The notes: a model not told the origin generated them from the letters alone. Positions 8,266 through 17,643 are shown, numbered from the stretch's first letter. The stretch is DNA of 64,000 nucleotides from Prevotella sp. UBA3776 (GCA_002369515.1 DFFM01000054.1:42128-106127), one strand, 5' to 3'. Translations and numbers: made by a program.

Positions 8266-8940
8266 GAAAATCGGTTTTTTTGCCCATTTTTCTCCTAGAT
8301 TTCATTTCCGTCAGGGGCTTGTTTTTCGCCCCAAATCCTTTGCTGCAAAGACTTTCCCGCTGTTTCACCCCCATGAAAACTCGCGTATTTTCAAGCAGGT
8401 TAACCCCGGCTTCAAAATACGCGAGTTTTGCTTCATTTTGGCGATTTCAGGATTTTTGCGTTTTACCTTTTTGTTTCCTTAACTTTTAGACGGGTAAAAT
8501 TCGGATTCAAGTTTGTGAAAAATCAACATGATTTTAAAATTATAAAAACGTTCGGGTGACAAATGTAAAGTATTTATGTTTGTAAAAATCTGATTTCTAA
8601 AACATAAATTTTACCTTTCATAAACTAAACGCATAATTATTCGCTGCGATTTTTATCGGCTTAAACCGCTAGAACCCAGTCCTTTATCCGATTATATTGA
8701 TTTTTGTTCCTAAAAACAAGAAGCTGAAAAACGGCTTTCGACATTCTTTTCTTGCATAAACCCTATTTATGGAGTGAAATAGAGGTTTAGAAGCCAGATA
8801 TTTACGAATAAACGTCCAATCAAGGCTAAATGGACGTTCAGCTTCTTAAATTTTATGTTTATAAATTTAAAACAATTTTTCGGTTTTACGATTCCGATCT
8901 TTATCTTTTTAAAATGATAAATTATGAATTTATTTCGCTA
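8266..8940. other. Long AT-rich non-coding gap with large palindromes
   Basis: About 750 bases without a credible gene lie between holA and the HTH gene. At 8376-8429 there is a near-perfect cruciform: 16-base arms AAAACTCGCGTATTTT (8376-8391) and AAAATACGCGAGTTTT (8414-8429) around the self-complementary GGTTAACC (8398-8405). At 8787-8848 a second nested structure pairs TTAGAAGC with GCTTCTTAA and AACGTCCA (8811-8818) with TGGACGTT (8831-8838). The rest is AT-rich with many TTTTAAAAT-like runs. Confidence 0.6.
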
Positions 8941-8956
8941 AATTGTTCCCGATAAA

Positions 8957-8988
8957 TTTGCAGGATATAAATTTTGTTTTTACCTTTG
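8957..8988 (+). promoter_or_regulatory. Bacteroidetes promoter for the HTH gene
   Basis: TTTG (8957-8960), 20 bases, TACCTTTG (8981-8988): a full match to the Bacteroidetes sigma-ABfr consensus. The predicted start of transcription is near 8995, about 30-40 bases before the start codon. Confidence 0.75.
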
Positions 8989-9023
8989 TAAACCGAAACG
9001 AATTTTGCCTTTTCGGGCTAAAA

Positions 9024-9497
9024 ATGCACTACGTCATGGAAATCAAGGACAGAATAAAAAAACTCATGGACACTCAGCACATGTCTCGACAAGTGTTTTG
9101 CGACTTCATCGGACTGTCGCAGGCAACGCTGAGCAACATCTTCAACGGGAAGACCCGCCCCACCTTGGTGCAGATAGATGCCATCAAGCGCAAGTTCCCC
9201 TCTGTCAGCACCGACTGGTTGCTTTACGGCAACGGATCGATGTATAACGATGCAACGTCAGTACCAGCCGCTGACAATCAGGAGCAGACAGAAGGTGCCC
9301 CGCTATCTTTCGATGCTGTTGCTCCCACCCTATTCGACGAGCCGTTGGAGCCTCAGTTGCAGCAGCGTGTAAATTCTACACCCAAAAACGCACAGAATTA
9401 CAATGTGAAAATAATTGACAAACCGCAGCGTCAAATCACCGAGATCAGAATCTTTTACGACGACCAGACGTGGGAGTCGTTCGTCCCCAAGAAATAA
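9024..9497 (+). CDS. HTH (XRE-like) DNA-binding protein
   Basis: 157 residues from ATG 9024, or 153 from ATG 9036; the promoter at 8957-8988 rules out the longest reading. Residues about 5-60 form a Cro/CI-like helix-turn-helix: IKDRIKKLMDTQHMSRQVFCDFIGLSQATLSNIFNGKTRPT, followed by a DAIKRKFPSVSTDWLLYGNG block typical of Bacteroidetes XRE regulators. The C-terminal half is acidic and Gln-rich and ends with a short conserved-looking strand (EIRIFYDDQTWESF). Target genes are unknown. It stands alone with its own promoter and could bind the palindromes upstream; that is speculation. Confidence 0.8.
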   Translation: MHYVMEIKDRIKKLMDTQHMSRQVFCDFIGLSQATLSNIFNGKTRPTLVQIDAIKRKFPSVSTDWLLYGNGSMYNDATSVPAADNQEQTEGAPLSFDAVAPTLFDEPLEPQLQQRVNSTPKNAQNYNVKIIDKPQRQITEIRIFYDDQTWESFVPKK

Positions 9498-9657
9498 GCT
9501 GCCGTCAGTCCAAAGTTGGTGGCCCTAGGGCCGTCTTCATTCTTTCGGGCCTAGCGGTTGTTCTCCACATTTAAAAGCATCATGTAGCACTTTTTCTTTG
9601 CTTTTTGTGCTATATGGTGCTTTTTCGTGTTGGTAGGCTCATCTTTTTGTTTCACTC

Positions 9658-9689
9658 TTTGCCCAAATCGTTTTTTTTGGTTACATTTG
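9658..9689 (+). promoter_or_regulatory. Promoter for pyrK-pyrD
   Basis: TTTG (9658-9661), 20 bases, TACATTTG (9682-9689), 22 bases before the pyrK ATG. This is a textbook Bacteroidetes promoter spacing. Confidence 0.75.
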
Positions 9690-9711
9690 CAGCATAATCC
9701 CTATTACGACA

Positions 9712-10488
9712 ATGAAAAAATATGTTTTAGACCTCGAGGTGAAATCGGTGGAACGCCTTCATGAGCGCTATGTCCTGCTTCGTCTCACCCACGAAAATCC
9801 CCTCCCGCCGATGCTTCCCGGACAGTTTGTCGAAGTCCGCGTCGATGGTTCGCCCGGCACTTTCCTTCGTCGTCCCATTTCCATCAACTATGTCGATGAG
9901 GCTAACAACGAGCTTTGGCTGCTTGTGGCCACTGTCGGCGACGGCACCCGTCGGTTGGCTCGTCTCACGGCTGGCGAACGGCTCAACTGCGTGTTGCCGT
10001 TGGGCAATTCGTTCACCATGCCTGCCGACCCGTCGAAGCGTCTGCTCTTGGTGGGTGGTGGCGTTGGTGTAGCCCCGCTGCTCTATTTTGGCAAGTGCAT
10101 TGCAGAAATGGGCGCCAAGCCCACGTTTCTGCTGGGTGCCCGTTCGGCGCAGGACCTGCTTTTGCTCGACGAATTCAATAAGTACGGGCGCGTGTATGTC
10201 ACCACCGAGGATGGTTCGGCGGGCGAGCGCGGCTTTGTCACCAACCACTCGCTGCTGCAGAAAGAGCATTTCGACCAGATTTCCACCTGCGGCCCCAAGC
10301 CCATGATGGTGGCCGTGGCCCGCTACGCCTCCAAGGCCGACATCGACTGCGAGGCATCGCTGGAGAACATGATGGCCTGCGGCCTGGGTGCCTGCCTGTG
10401 TTGCGTGGAAAAGACCACCGAGGGCAATATTTGTGTTTGTAAAGAAGGACCGGTGTTAAATATTAAGAAACTGTTATGGCAGCTTTAA
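9712..10488 (+). CDS. pyrK: Dihydroorotate dehydrogenase electron-transfer subunit
   Basis: 258 residues. An N-terminal FAD-binding barrel contains [10 protein letters not shown] (about residue 44), a nucleotide-binding fold contains [18 protein letters not shown] (about residue 105), and the C-terminal 2Fe-2S site is formed by Cys in [16 protein letters not shown] followed by NICVCKEGP. PyrK takes electrons from the FMN of PyrD and passes them to NAD. The gene overlaps pyrD by 13 bases, indicating translational coupling and a 1:1 complex. Confidence 0.95.
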   Translation: MKKYVLDLEVKSVERLHERYVLLRLTHENPLPPMLPGQFVEVRVDGSPGTFLRRPISINYVDEANNELWLLVATVGDGTRRLARLTAGERLNCVLPLGNSFTMPADPSKRLLLVGGGVGVAPLLYFGKCIAEMGAKPTFLLGARSAQDLLLLDEFNKYGRVYVTTEDGSAGERGFVTNHSLLQKEHFDQISTCGPKPMMVAVARYASKADIDCEASLENMMACGLGACLCCVEKTTEGNICVCKEGPVLNIKKLLWQL

Positions 10489-11387
10489 ATGTAAAAATAA
10501 ATCATCTTGAATTAAAGAATCCCGTGATGACCGCGTCGGGCACTTTTGGCTACGGTTCCGAATTTGCCGATTTCGTCCCCCTCGACCAATTGGGCGGCAT
10601 CATCGTCAAGGGCACCACGCTCCATCCGCGCGAGGGCAACGACTATCCGCGCATGGCCGAAACCGCCTCGGGCATGCTCAACTGCGTGGGGCTGCAGAAC
10701 AAGGGCGTTGACTACTTCTGCAAGCACATCTACCCGGAAATCAAGGACCTCGACACCAACGTCATCGTCAACGTGAGCGGATCATCGCCCGACGATTATG
10801 CCGAGTGTGCCGCCCGCGTCGATGCGCTGGAGCACATTCCCGCCATCGAACTCAACATCTCGTGCCCCAACGTTAAGCAGGGCGGCATGGCCTTCGGCGT
10901 CACCTGCGAGGGAGCCGCCAGCGTGGTGCGCGCCGTGCGCGAACGCTATCACAAGACGCTCATCGTGAAGCTCTCGCCCAACGTTACCAGCATTGCCGAC
11001 ATCGCCCGGGCTGTCGAGGCCGAGGGAGCCGACAGCGTGTCGCTCATCAACACCCTCATGGGCATGGCCATCGACATTGAGCGCCGCCGCCCCGTGCTCA
11101 GCATTGCCACCGGCGGACTCAGCGGCCCCGCCGTCAAACCCGTTGCCCTGCGCATGGTGTGGCAGGTGGCCAAGGCCGTCAAGATTCCCGTCGTAGGACT
11201 GGGCGGCATCTGCACTGCCACCGACGCCATCGAGTTCCTCATGGCTGGAGCCACAGCCATAGAGATAGGTACCGCCAATTTCCTCGACCCCACGGTCACC
11301 ATCCGTGTGCGCGACGGCATCAGCCAGTGGCTCGACGACCACGGATGCCGTTCGGTGCAAGAAATCATAGGTTCACTCAACGATTAG
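10476..11387 (+). CDS. pyrD: Dihydroorotate dehydrogenase, class 1B catalytic subunit
   Basis: 303 residues, TIM-barrel FMN enzyme that oxidises dihydroorotate to orotate in pyrimidine synthesis. Visible features: [13 protein letters not shown] at the start, the [13 protein letters not shown] block carrying the catalytic Cys/Asn region, VKLSPNV, the [12 protein letters not shown] block and the phosphate-binding [19 protein letters not shown]. The presence of an overlapping pyrK identifies the NAD-linked 1B form. A terminator follows at 11412-11437. Confidence 0.96.
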   Translation: MAALNVKINHLELKNPVMTASGTFGYGSEFADFVPLDQLGGIIVKGTTLHPREGNDYPRMAETASGMLNCVGLQNKGVDYFCKHIYPEIKDLDTNVIVNVSGSSPDDYAECAARVDALEHIPAIELNISCPNVKQGGMAFGVTCEGAASVVRAVRERYHKTLIVKLSPNVTSIADIARAVEAEGADSVSLINTLMGMAIDIERRRPVLSIATGGLSGPAVKPVALRMVWQVAKAVKIPVVGLGGICTATDAIEFLMAGATAIEIGTANFLDPTVTIRVRDGISQWLDDHGCRSVQEIIGSLND

Positions 11388-11411
11388 GCGCCGTCAGCAA
11401 CCCATCACCAT

Positions 11412-11437
11412 CTCCCCACTCATGGGGAGTTTTTTTT
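11412..11437 (+). terminator. Intrinsic terminator after pyrD
   Basis: CTCCCC (11412-11417), six-base loop, GGGGAG (11424-11429), then eight T residues. Confidence 0.85.
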
Positions 11438-11535
11438 GTGCCTCCCCGCCGCGTGTCATTCACCACGAGAGGGCGGTGGAACGGCCTTTAACAGCCCTTA
11501 ACCCGAGCGTTGTTTTCCCATTTTCGTCATTCCCG

Positions 11536-11601
11536 AAAATAACGCCTAACTTTGCGCTCAGATTTTCTAGAAAATTCGTTCGTATCGTCGTGAGTTATTT
11601 T
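11536..11601. repeat. CTAG-centred palindromic repeat, copy B
   Basis: Outer arms AAAATAAC (11536-11543) and GTTATTTT (11594-11601) enclose the perfect palindrome ATTTTCTAGAAAAT (11562-11575); the right side reads CGTCGTGAGTTATTTT, close to the arm of copy D. It lies in the 484-base gap between pyrD and the MmeI-type gene; the rest of that gap shows nothing else beyond the terminator. Confidence 0.6.
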
Positions 11602-11871
11602 CGCCATCCGAAACGTCAGAAAAACAACGTGCGGAACGAGGCCTGCAAAGCTCGCGCGTTAGAATGAAAAGAGCGAAACAACGTGTCACAAATATCAAAA
11701 GCTGAAGTTTCGGATGTCTAAACAACAACGAATTCATCAAATAGAACGAATAACAAAAAAAACTGCTTGTAAGGGTTCTCGAATTTATCTTTTTTTGTAT
11801 AGTTTTCGCCCAATGCTCAATAAAATTGAGTAAATTTGTGGCCAATAATTGAAAAAAGAAAGCGGACGAGT

Positions 11872-14800
11872 ATGAAGACAGAGAAACAACGGACGAAGCA
11901 GCCAGAGCCATTGTGCTTGCACGAATGGCCGAGTCGTGACGGACGAAGCCAAAGGCAAATGGCTATGGCTGCTGCTGAATTTGCTGAACGGTGGAAAGGC
12001 AGAGGATATGAGAGAGGCGAGTCGCAACCCTTTTGGATAGACTTGCTGACAAATGTCTTCGGAATCGCAACACCATCGGATGGCTTCATCACTTTTGAAG
12101 ACCATCGAATGGTAGATGCCTCCAACTTCATTGATGGTCGCATCCGTTCCACCAAAGTCCTGATAGAACAGAAATCTTTAGGCAAGGATTTGCGTGCTGG
12201 CATCCGTCAAAGTGACGGCTCGCTGCTAAATCCGTTCCAGCAGGCTCGCCGTTATGTGGTGTCGCTTCCGGTTTCGGAACATCCTCGTTGGATTGTCACT
12301 AGTAACTTCTCTGAGTTCTTGGTTTATGACATGGAGCAACCTAATGGTGAACCAGAGCGGATACTCTTGGAGGATTTGGGTAAAGAGTATTACCGCCTGA
12401 TGTTTCTTGTTGACAGCAAAAGCGAGCATCTGAGTAAGGAGATGCAGGTCTCTATGCAGGCAGGTGAGATTGTGGGTAGGATTTATGAGGCACTGCTGAA
12501 GCAATACGATGACAACTCGCCCGAAGCCCTGCGTTGGCTGAACATCCTTTGCGTCCGCATCGTGTTCTGTCTTTATGCCGAGGATGCAGGTGTGTTTGGC
12601 CACGATCAGTTCCACAATTTCCTCGTGACCTATGAGGCAAAGGACTTGCGTCGTGCTTTGCGAGATCTGTTTGAGGTGCTAAATACACCAACGGATAAGC
12701 GCTGCAAGTATCTGCAAGAAGAACTGAAGGCCTTCCCCTATACCAATGGCGGACTGTTTGCTGAAGAAATAGAGATACCTCAGTTTACAGAGGAACTGAA
12801 ACAAACCTTGTTGCAGAATGCCAGTCTGGACTTTGACTGGAGCGAGATATCGCCAACCATCTTTGGAGCAGTGTTTGAAAGCACGCTGAATCCTGAGACC
12901 CGTCGGAGCGGTGGTATGCACTACACGAGTATAGAGAATATTCACAAGGTGATTGACCCGTTGTTCTTGAATGACCTGCGCCGTGAATTAAATGAGATAT
13001 TGGAAGAAAAGGTGGAGAAGCAGCGCATCAGGAAGCTCGACGCTTACCAAGACCACTTGGCTTCGCTGACTTTCCTTGACCCGGCTTGTGGCTCTGGCAA
13101 CTTCCTTACCGAGACTTATCTCTCACTCCGTCGTTTGGAGAATGAGGTTATTCGAGAGCGTTATCATGGGCAGTCGTTCCTGGGTTTTGAAGAAGTGAAT
13201 CCTATTAAGGTGAGCATCCAGCAGTTCTACGGCATAGAGATCAACGACTTTGCAGTGACCGTAGCCACGACAGCCCTGTGGATTTCAGAGGCTCAGATGC
13301 TTCGTGAGACAGAGAAAATCATTCGCCGCGACATAGACTTCCTGCCGTTAAAACCCTACCACAACATTCGTGAAGGCAATGCCTTGCGGATGGATTGGTC
13401 AGGAGGCGACGTGTCCCACGTCGCAACAGCCAATAATGCGTTTCACGTCATAGGAGGCGACGTGTCTCACGTCGCAACAGCTGATAACGCGCCTCACGTC
13501 GCCTCCTTGCAGTTTATGGAGCGCCACAACTTTATTCACATAACAGGCAATAAACTGCCTCATTGGCATCAGAATAATAAAGTTCAGTTCGTTACTTTCA
13601 GATTGGCGGACTCGCTACCGCAGGCACGATTGACCGAACTCTCAGAATTCAAGAGCCAATGGTTGGCCGCTCATCCTGAGCCTTGGAGCATGCAGACGGA
13701 AGAGGAATACAATCATATTATCAGAAGTAAAATAGACAAATGGCTCGACAACAACTATGGCAGTTGCCTGTTGCAAAATGATGCTGTCAGGCAGATTGTC
13801 ATCGACAGCCTGCTTTTCAACAACGGCAAGAGCTATTGGATCCACAGTTTTGTCATCATGCCCAACCACGTCCACCTATTGATTTCACCCATCGGCGACA
13901 TCACAATCAATGAATCCATTGGCAACGTTAAGAAATTCACGGCTCATTCTATCAACGGATTGTTGGAACGAAAGGGGGAAGTGTGGCAACGCGAGATATT
14001 CGATCGCATGGTACGCGATCAGCAAAACTATGAAGCCTACGAGAGATATATTTACAACAATCCCAGCCATCTGCCTATTGGCACATACTCCATAGGAGGC
14101 GACGTGTCCCATTTCATGGGAGGCGACGTGTCCCACGTCGCAACAACGGATATGGTGTCTCACGTCGCAGCAGGCAATGCCGATGATTGCGACGTGAGAC
14201 ACGTCGCCTCCTACGATTACATTATTGGCAATCCGCCGTTTGTAGGTGCTCGTCAGATGAATAGCGAACAGAAGGAGGATGTGATTAATATATTTGGTGA
14301 AAAATGGAAGAACGTTGGCAACCTTGATTATGTGTGTTGTTGGTATATGAAAGCTTTTCAGTCAACGAGAATTGGCCATCCTCGAATCGCTTTCGTATCA
14401 ACGAACAGCATTTGCCAGGGCGAACAAGTGGCAAACTTGTGGCAACCACTTATGGAAGATGGACTTCGCATAGACTTTGCACATCGTACTTTCCGTTGGG
14501 ATAGCGAAGCCTCACTAAAGGCTCATGTGCATTGTGTGATTGTAGGTTTCAGTCATAAAGATGAGGAACCGAAAGAACTCATGCTTTTCGATAACGACAA
14601 GATAACGAAGGCCAATCATATCAACGCCTATCTCATGGATGCGCCTGATGTCTTTATAGGAAGCAAGTCTGCGCCACTATGTGATGTACCTCGTGTCGGA
14701 ATAGGCAATCTCCCTATTGATGGGGGAAACTATCTCTTTACCAAAGAACAGATGGATGAATTCGTAATAATTGAGCCTAAGTCAGCAAAATATTTCAAGC

Positions 14801-15507
14801 CTTGGTATGGCTCCGAAGAATTCATCCATCGGAAACCTCGTTATTGTCTGTGGCTGGGCGACTGTACACCTGCAGAATTAAGGCAAATGCCCCATTGTAT
14901 GAAACGTATCGAGGCCGTTAGGGAATTGCGATTGACGAGCAATCGTGCAGGGACTCGCAAATTGGCAGACCGTCCAACTCATTTTAGTACGGAGAATATG
15001 CCTGATACGGATTACATTATTGTCCCCAAGGTGTCCTCAGAGAAACGTCGATATGTGCCAATGGGCTTTATGTCTCCAAATGTTTTGGCCAGTGACCTTG
15101 TCTTTATTATCCCAGATGCAACGCTTTACCATTTCGGCATTCTTGAAAGCAATGTCCACATGGCATGGATGCGTGCGGTTTGTGGTCGTTTGAAGAGTGA
15201 CTATCGTTATTCAAAAGATGTGGTTTACAATAACTTCCCCTGGCCGAATCCTGCGGAAGAGCAGAAAGCAAAGATTGAGCAAACAGCCCAAGCCATTCTT
15301 GACGCTCGTGCCCTCTATCCGGATTCGTCGTTGGCAGATCTATACGATGAATTGACGATGCCCGTGGAGCTTCGCAAAGCCCATCAGGCCAACGATCGTG
15401 CCGTGATGCAGGCCTACGGCTTCCCGGTGAAATCTTCCTTCACAGAAAGCCAGTGCGTTGCTGAGTTGTTTAAGTTGTATAAGGAAAAGACATCCAAGAA
15501 AGGTTAG
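11872..15507 (+). CDS. MmeI-type (IIL) restriction-methylation enzyme carrying an in-frame RAYT insertion
   Basis: 1211 residues from ATG 11872; a TTG reading from 11836 is less likely. The host protein is a single-chain restriction enzyme and adenine methyltransferase of the MmeI type. The nuclease site is D88-x10-E99-Q-K101 (FIDG then LIEQK), like the D-E-x-K of MmeI. Helical spacer follows, then SAM motif I DPACGSGNFL (from residue 403) and motif IV NPPF (from 787), with target recognition and C-terminal parts after it. MmeI itself is 919 residues; the excess here is explained by residues about 511-780, which are a REP-associated tyrosine transposase and its REP hairpins (separate entry). 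The frame stays open throughout. Whether the fused enzyme is active is unknown. A hairpin terminator follows. Confidence 0.85.
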   Translation: MKTEKQRTKQPEPLCLHEWPSRDGRSQRQMAMAAAEFAERWKGRGYERGESQPFWIDLLTNVFGIATPSDGFITFEDHRMVDASNFIDGRIRSTKVLIEQKSLGKDLRAGIRQSDGSLLNPFQQARRYVVSLPVSEHPRWIVTSNFSEFLVYDMEQPNGEPERILLEDLGKEYYRLMFLVDSKSEHLSKEMQVSMQAGEIVGRIYEALLKQYDDNSPEALRWLNILCVRIVFCLYAEDAGVFGHDQFHNFLVTYEAKDLRRALRDLFEVLNTPTDKRCKYLQEELKAFPYTNGGLFAEEIEIPQFTEELKQTLLQNASLDFDWSEISPTIFGAVFESTLNPETRRSGGMHYTSIENIHKVIDPLFLNDLRRELNEILEEKVEKQRIRKLDAYQDHLASLTFLDPACGSGNFLTETYLSLRRLENEVIRERYHGQSFLGFEEVNPIKVSIQQFYGIEINDFAVTVATTALWISEAQMLRETEKIIRRDIDFLPLKPYHNIREGNALRMDWSGGDVSHVATANNAFHVIGGDVSHVATADNAPHVASLQFMERHNFIHITGNKLPHWHQNNKVQFVTFRLADSLPQARLTELSEFKSQWLAAHPEPWSMQTEEEYNHIIRSKIDKWLDNNYGSCLLQNDAVRQIVIDSLLFNNGKSYWIHSFVIMPNHVHLLISPIGDITINESIGNVKKFTAHSINGLLERKGEVWQREIFDRMVRDQQNYEAYERYIYNNPSHLPIGTYSIGGDVSHFMGGDVSHVATTDMVSHVAAGNADDCDVRHVASYDYIIGNPPFVGARQMNSEQKEDVINIFGEKWKNVGNLDYVCCWYMKAFQSTRIGHPRIAFVSTNSICQGEQVANLWQPLMEDGLRIDFAHRTFRWDSEASLKAHVHCVIVGFSHKDEEPKELMLFDNDKITKANHINAYLMDAPDVFIGSKSAPLCDVPRVGIGNLPIDGGNYLFTKEQMDEFVIIEPKSAKYFKPWYGSEEFIHRKPRYCLWLGDCTPAELRQMPHCMKRIEAVRELRLTSNRAGTRKLADRPTHFSTENMPDTDYIIVPKVSSEKRRYVPMGFMSPNVLASDLVFIIPDATLYHFGILESNVHMAWMRAVCGRLKSDYRYSKDVVYNNFPWPNPAEEQKAKIEQTAQAILDARALYPDSSLADLYDELTMPVELRKAHQANDRAVMQAYGFPVKSSFTESQCVAELFKLYKEKTSKKG
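13402..13506. repeat. Left REP cluster of the RAYT element
   Basis: REP1 hairpin: GCGACGTG (13406-13413), loop TCC, CACGTCGC (13417-13424). REP2 hairpin: GCGACGTG (13457-13464), loop TCT, CACGTCGC (13468-13475). An inverted partial copy, CACGTCGCCTCC, lies at 13495-13506. All are translated in frame, giving repeated GGDVSHVA in the protein. Confidence 0.9.
14095..14211. repeat. Right REP cluster of the RAYT element
   Basis: A truncated copy begins at 14095, a full hairpin (GCGACGTG, TCC, CACGTCGC) follows at about 14123-14141, then a partial CACGTCGCAGCAG and, last, an inverted copy GCGACGTGAGACACGTCGCC ending in TCC at 14211. Translation again gives GGDVSHVA-like repeats and CDVRHVAS. Confidence 0.85.
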
Positions 15508-15544
15508 TGTTATTCAATTATTGGGGAATGATCATAAAAAATTT

Positions 15545-15569
15545 GAGGGCGGCCAATAAAGCCGCCCTC
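15545..15569. terminator. Bidirectional terminator between the MmeI-type gene and aroC
   Basis: GAGGGCGGC (15545-15553), loop CAATAAA, GCCGCCCTC (15561-15569): a perfect nine-pair stem in the convergent gap, with A/T-rich flanks on both sides. Confidence 0.85.
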
Positions 15570-15711
15570 AACCAACACAAAAACTAAACTAGACTTAACT
15601 AAACTAAATTGGGATTTTCACAAACCCCGCTTTATTTCGTTTGCAAATATACAATTAAAAATCGACAAAACACTTTTTTTTGCCGACTTTTTGCATAAAA
15701 GGGGAAAAATA

Positions 15712-16833
15712 TCATAATTTTCCCGCCTTTAAGGCGAGATAATAGTCCAAAATGGTCATTGCTGCCATCGATTCTACGATGGGTACGGCTCTGGGCAGGA
15801 CGCACGGGTCGTGTCTTCCTTGGGCGCGCAGCTGGGTGGCGTTGCCTTCCAAATCGACGGTGTCCTGCTGCATGAGCAGGGTGGCCACTGGTTTGAAGGC
15901 CACTCGGAAATAGATGTCCTGTCCGTTGCTGATGCCGCCCTGGATGCCTCCGCTGTGGTTGGTGAGGGTTTGCAATGCGTCCGTGTGAAGAGTGGTGGGG
16001 GAGGGGGCTTGGTTTTCGGGTGTGGGGGCGCTGGGCAGGAACACGTCGTTCTGTTCGCTTCCCCGTGCTGTGACGCCAGCAAAGCCCTCGCCATACTCGA
16101 AGCCTTTCACGGCATTGATGCTCAGCATGGCTCCGCCCAAGGCGGCGTGGAGCTTGCCAAATTCGGGCTCTCCCAAGCCTGGCGGGCAGTTTCTGATGAT
16201 ACAGGTGATGATGCCGCCGATGGTGTCGCCTTCGGCCTTCACTTGGCTGATGAGCTGTTCTATCTGTGCGGCCTTCTCGGGGTCGGGGCAGCGCACGGCG
16301 TTGGTTTCGGTGAGCGAAAGGTCGTACTGCCGATAGTCGCGCTCCAGGGCGATGGGGCCCACCTGCGATGTGTAGGCTTGCACGCTGATGCCCACCTGGC
16401 GGAGGGCCAGCTTGGCCAGGGCTCCGCCTACGCAGCGGCTGATGGTGATGCGCGCCGAGGAGCGTCCGCCGCCCCGGTGGTCGCGCATGCCGTACTTTTG
16501 ATAATAGGTGTAGTCGGCGTGTGAGGGCCGGAAGAGGCAGCGCATGTTCTCGTAGTCCTGCGAGTGCTGGTTGGTGTTGCGCACGATGAACCCAATGGGG
16601 CATCCTGTGGATTTGCCCTCGAACACGCCGCTGAGCAGTTCCACGCGGTCGGCCTCGTTGCGGGCAGTGGTGATGTGGCTCTGTCCGGGGCGTCGGCGGT
16701 CGAGCTCGGCCTGGATGAAGTCCATGTCGATGTCGATGCCTGCGGGCAGTCCGTCAACGACGCCTCCCACAGCCGGACCATGACTTTCGCCGAAAGTGGT
16801 CAGCGTAAAGATGTTGCCAAAAGTGTTGTGCAT
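15712..16833 (-). CDS. aroC: Chorismate synthase
   Basis: 373 residues, full length. It catalyses the last shikimate-pathway step, 5-enolpyruvylshikimate-3-phosphate to chorismate, using reduced FMN. Diagnostic blocks: [16 protein letters not shown] at the N-terminus, [20 protein letters not shown], the central [15 protein letters not shown], and FGLLSR-equivalent [17 protein letters not shown] near residue 300. Its product is the substrate of the Phe/Tyr operon at 46.9-52.4 kb. It follows slyD on the same strand across a 74-base repeat-filled spacer. Confidence 0.96.
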   Translation of the reverse strand: MHNTFGNIFTLTTFGESHGPAVGGVVDGLPAGIDIDMDFIQAELDRRRPGQSHITTARNEADRVELLSGVFEGKSTGCPIGFIVRNTNQHSQDYENMRCLFRPSHADYTYYQKYGMRDHRGGGRSSARITISRCVGGALAKLALRQVGISVQAYTSQVGPIALERDYRQYDLSLTETNAVRCPDPEKAAQIEQLISQVKAEGDTIGGIITCIIRNCPPGLGEPEFGKLHAALGGAMLSINAVKGFEYGEGFAGVTARGSEQNDVFLPSAPTPENQAPSPTTLHTDALQTLTNHSGGIQGGISNGQDIYFRVAFKPVATLLMQQDTVDLEGNATQLRAQGRHDPCVLPRAVPIVESMAAMTILDYYLALKAGKL

Positions 16834-16844
16834 AATGATGGCTC

Positions 16845-16912
16845 CTAACTCTCAACTCCTAATTCCTAACTCCTAACTCTTAACTCTTAACTCTTAACTC
16901 CTAACTCCTAAT
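16845..16912 (-). repeat. Tandem decamer repeat between slyD and aroC
   Basis: About six near-copies of TAACTCCTAAC / TAACTCTTAAC with a 10-11 base period occupy the whole intergenic spacer. The same kind of wording (GTTAGGAGTTAAGAG) appears before the gene at 40528. Confidence 0.75.
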
Positions 16913-17471
16913 GGCAGTGTCCGCATCCGTCGCCGCAGTTGTCGCCGCAGTCGTCGCATCCACATCCGCATCCGCCGCTGTTCATGTGGTTGATGAGGCT
17001 CTGGATCTCCTCGTTGGTGGCTTCGCGGCTCTCGACGATGTGGCCTTTGAAGTTCAGCTCCTTGCCTGCCAGCGGGTGGTTGAGGTCTATCTTCACCTTC
17101 TCTTCGCCCACCTCGAGCACTTTGCCGTAGAAACGCTGTCCGTCCTCGTTTTGCAGAGGCAGCACGGCATCGACAAAGACGTGCTCGTGGTCGAAGTGGC
17201 CGTTGATGCTGAACACTTCGCGCTCCAAATCCACGATGCGCTCGGGCTCCACCTTGCCGTAGGCCTGATCTACTGATAGTGTGAAGTTGAATTCGTCGCC
17301 TTCGTTAAGGTCAACCACACGTTTTTCAAACTCGTCGAGGGTGAAACCAAAGCCGCTGAGAAATTCGAAGGGTTTCTCGTCGGTGGCTTCTTCAACAAAC
17401 TCCAGTGTCTTTTCGCCTGCTGCATACAGTTTGTAGGCCACGGCGATGTACTTGTTCTTATTGTTCTCCAT
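16908..17471 (-). CDS. slyD: SlyD-type FKBP peptidyl-prolyl isomerase with Cys/His tail
   Basis: 187 residues. The N-terminal FKBP fold (about 1-70 and 130-150) is interrupted by the insert-in-flap chaperone domain (about 75-128), as in SlyD: GFGFTLDEFEKRVVDLNEGDEF then a KVEPERIVDLEREVFS block, and the closing HPLAGKELNFKGHIVE is diagnostic. The C-terminal 20 residues are Gly/Cys/His/Asp-rich (GCGCGCDDCGDNCGDGCGHC), like the nickel-binding tail of SlyD. It folds prolyl bonds and binds metals in the cytoplasm. The start is ATG 17471. Confidence 0.93.
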   Translation of the reverse strand: MENNKNKYIAVAYKLYAAGEKTLEFVEEATDEKPFEFLSGFGFTLDEFEKRVVDLNEGDEFNFTLSVDQAYGKVEPERIVDLEREVFSINGHFDHEHVFVDAVLPLQNEDGQRFYGKVLEVGEEKVKIDLNHPLAGKELNFKGHIVESREATNEEIQSLINHMNSGGCGCGCDDCGDNCGDGCGHCH

Positions 17472-17605
17472 GCTTTCTATGATTCGTAATTGTTTTTTTG
17501 TTTTGGCCGTGCAAAAATACGAAATAATGGCGAAAAACAGTTCAGATTATGGAACATTAACGCATTTTTGCTCCACGTGGCGGTGGTGGTGCGAATAAAA
17601 ACAAG

Positions 17606-17643
17606 CAGGCCCTTCGCCTCCTCATGCTGAGGCGAAGGGCCTG
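17606..17643. terminator. Strong hairpin terminator between the amylase and slyD genes
   Basis: CAGGCCCTTCGCCTC (17606-17620), eight-base loop, GAGGCGAAGGGCCTG (17629-17643): a perfect 15-pair stem. Located after the minus-strand amylase gene (stop near 17695), where it would end the gpx-amylase transcript. Confidence 0.85.

Larger units (their letters stand above)
13402..14211 (+). mobile_element. REP-associated tyrosine transposase (RAYT) and REP hairpins inside the restriction gene
   Basis: An 810-base insertion (270 codons, an exact multiple of three) bounded by inverted copies of GGAGGCGACGTG: left at 13402-13413, right as CACGTCGCCTCC ending at 14211. Between the REP clusters sits a Y1 (HUH) transposase domain: NKLPHWHQNN and FVTFRLADSLPQ at its start, HSFVIMPNHVHLL with the metal-binding His-x-His at host residues 666 and 668, WQREIFDRMVRD, and AYERYIYNNPSHLP holding the candidate catalytic Tyr (723, 726 or 728). 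An internal ATG at 13516 could start the domain alone, but it has no stop of its own before the host stop at 15507. Confidence 0.9.

Noticed and set aside
13516..14092. RAYT as an independent gene
   Set aside because: It has an internal ATG but no stop of its own and no promoter; any product would run on to the host stop at 15507.
13402..14211. Intein in the methyltransferase
   Set aside because: There is no Cys/Ser-HN splice-junction wording and no Hint domain; the sequence is a Y1 transposase with REP hairpins.
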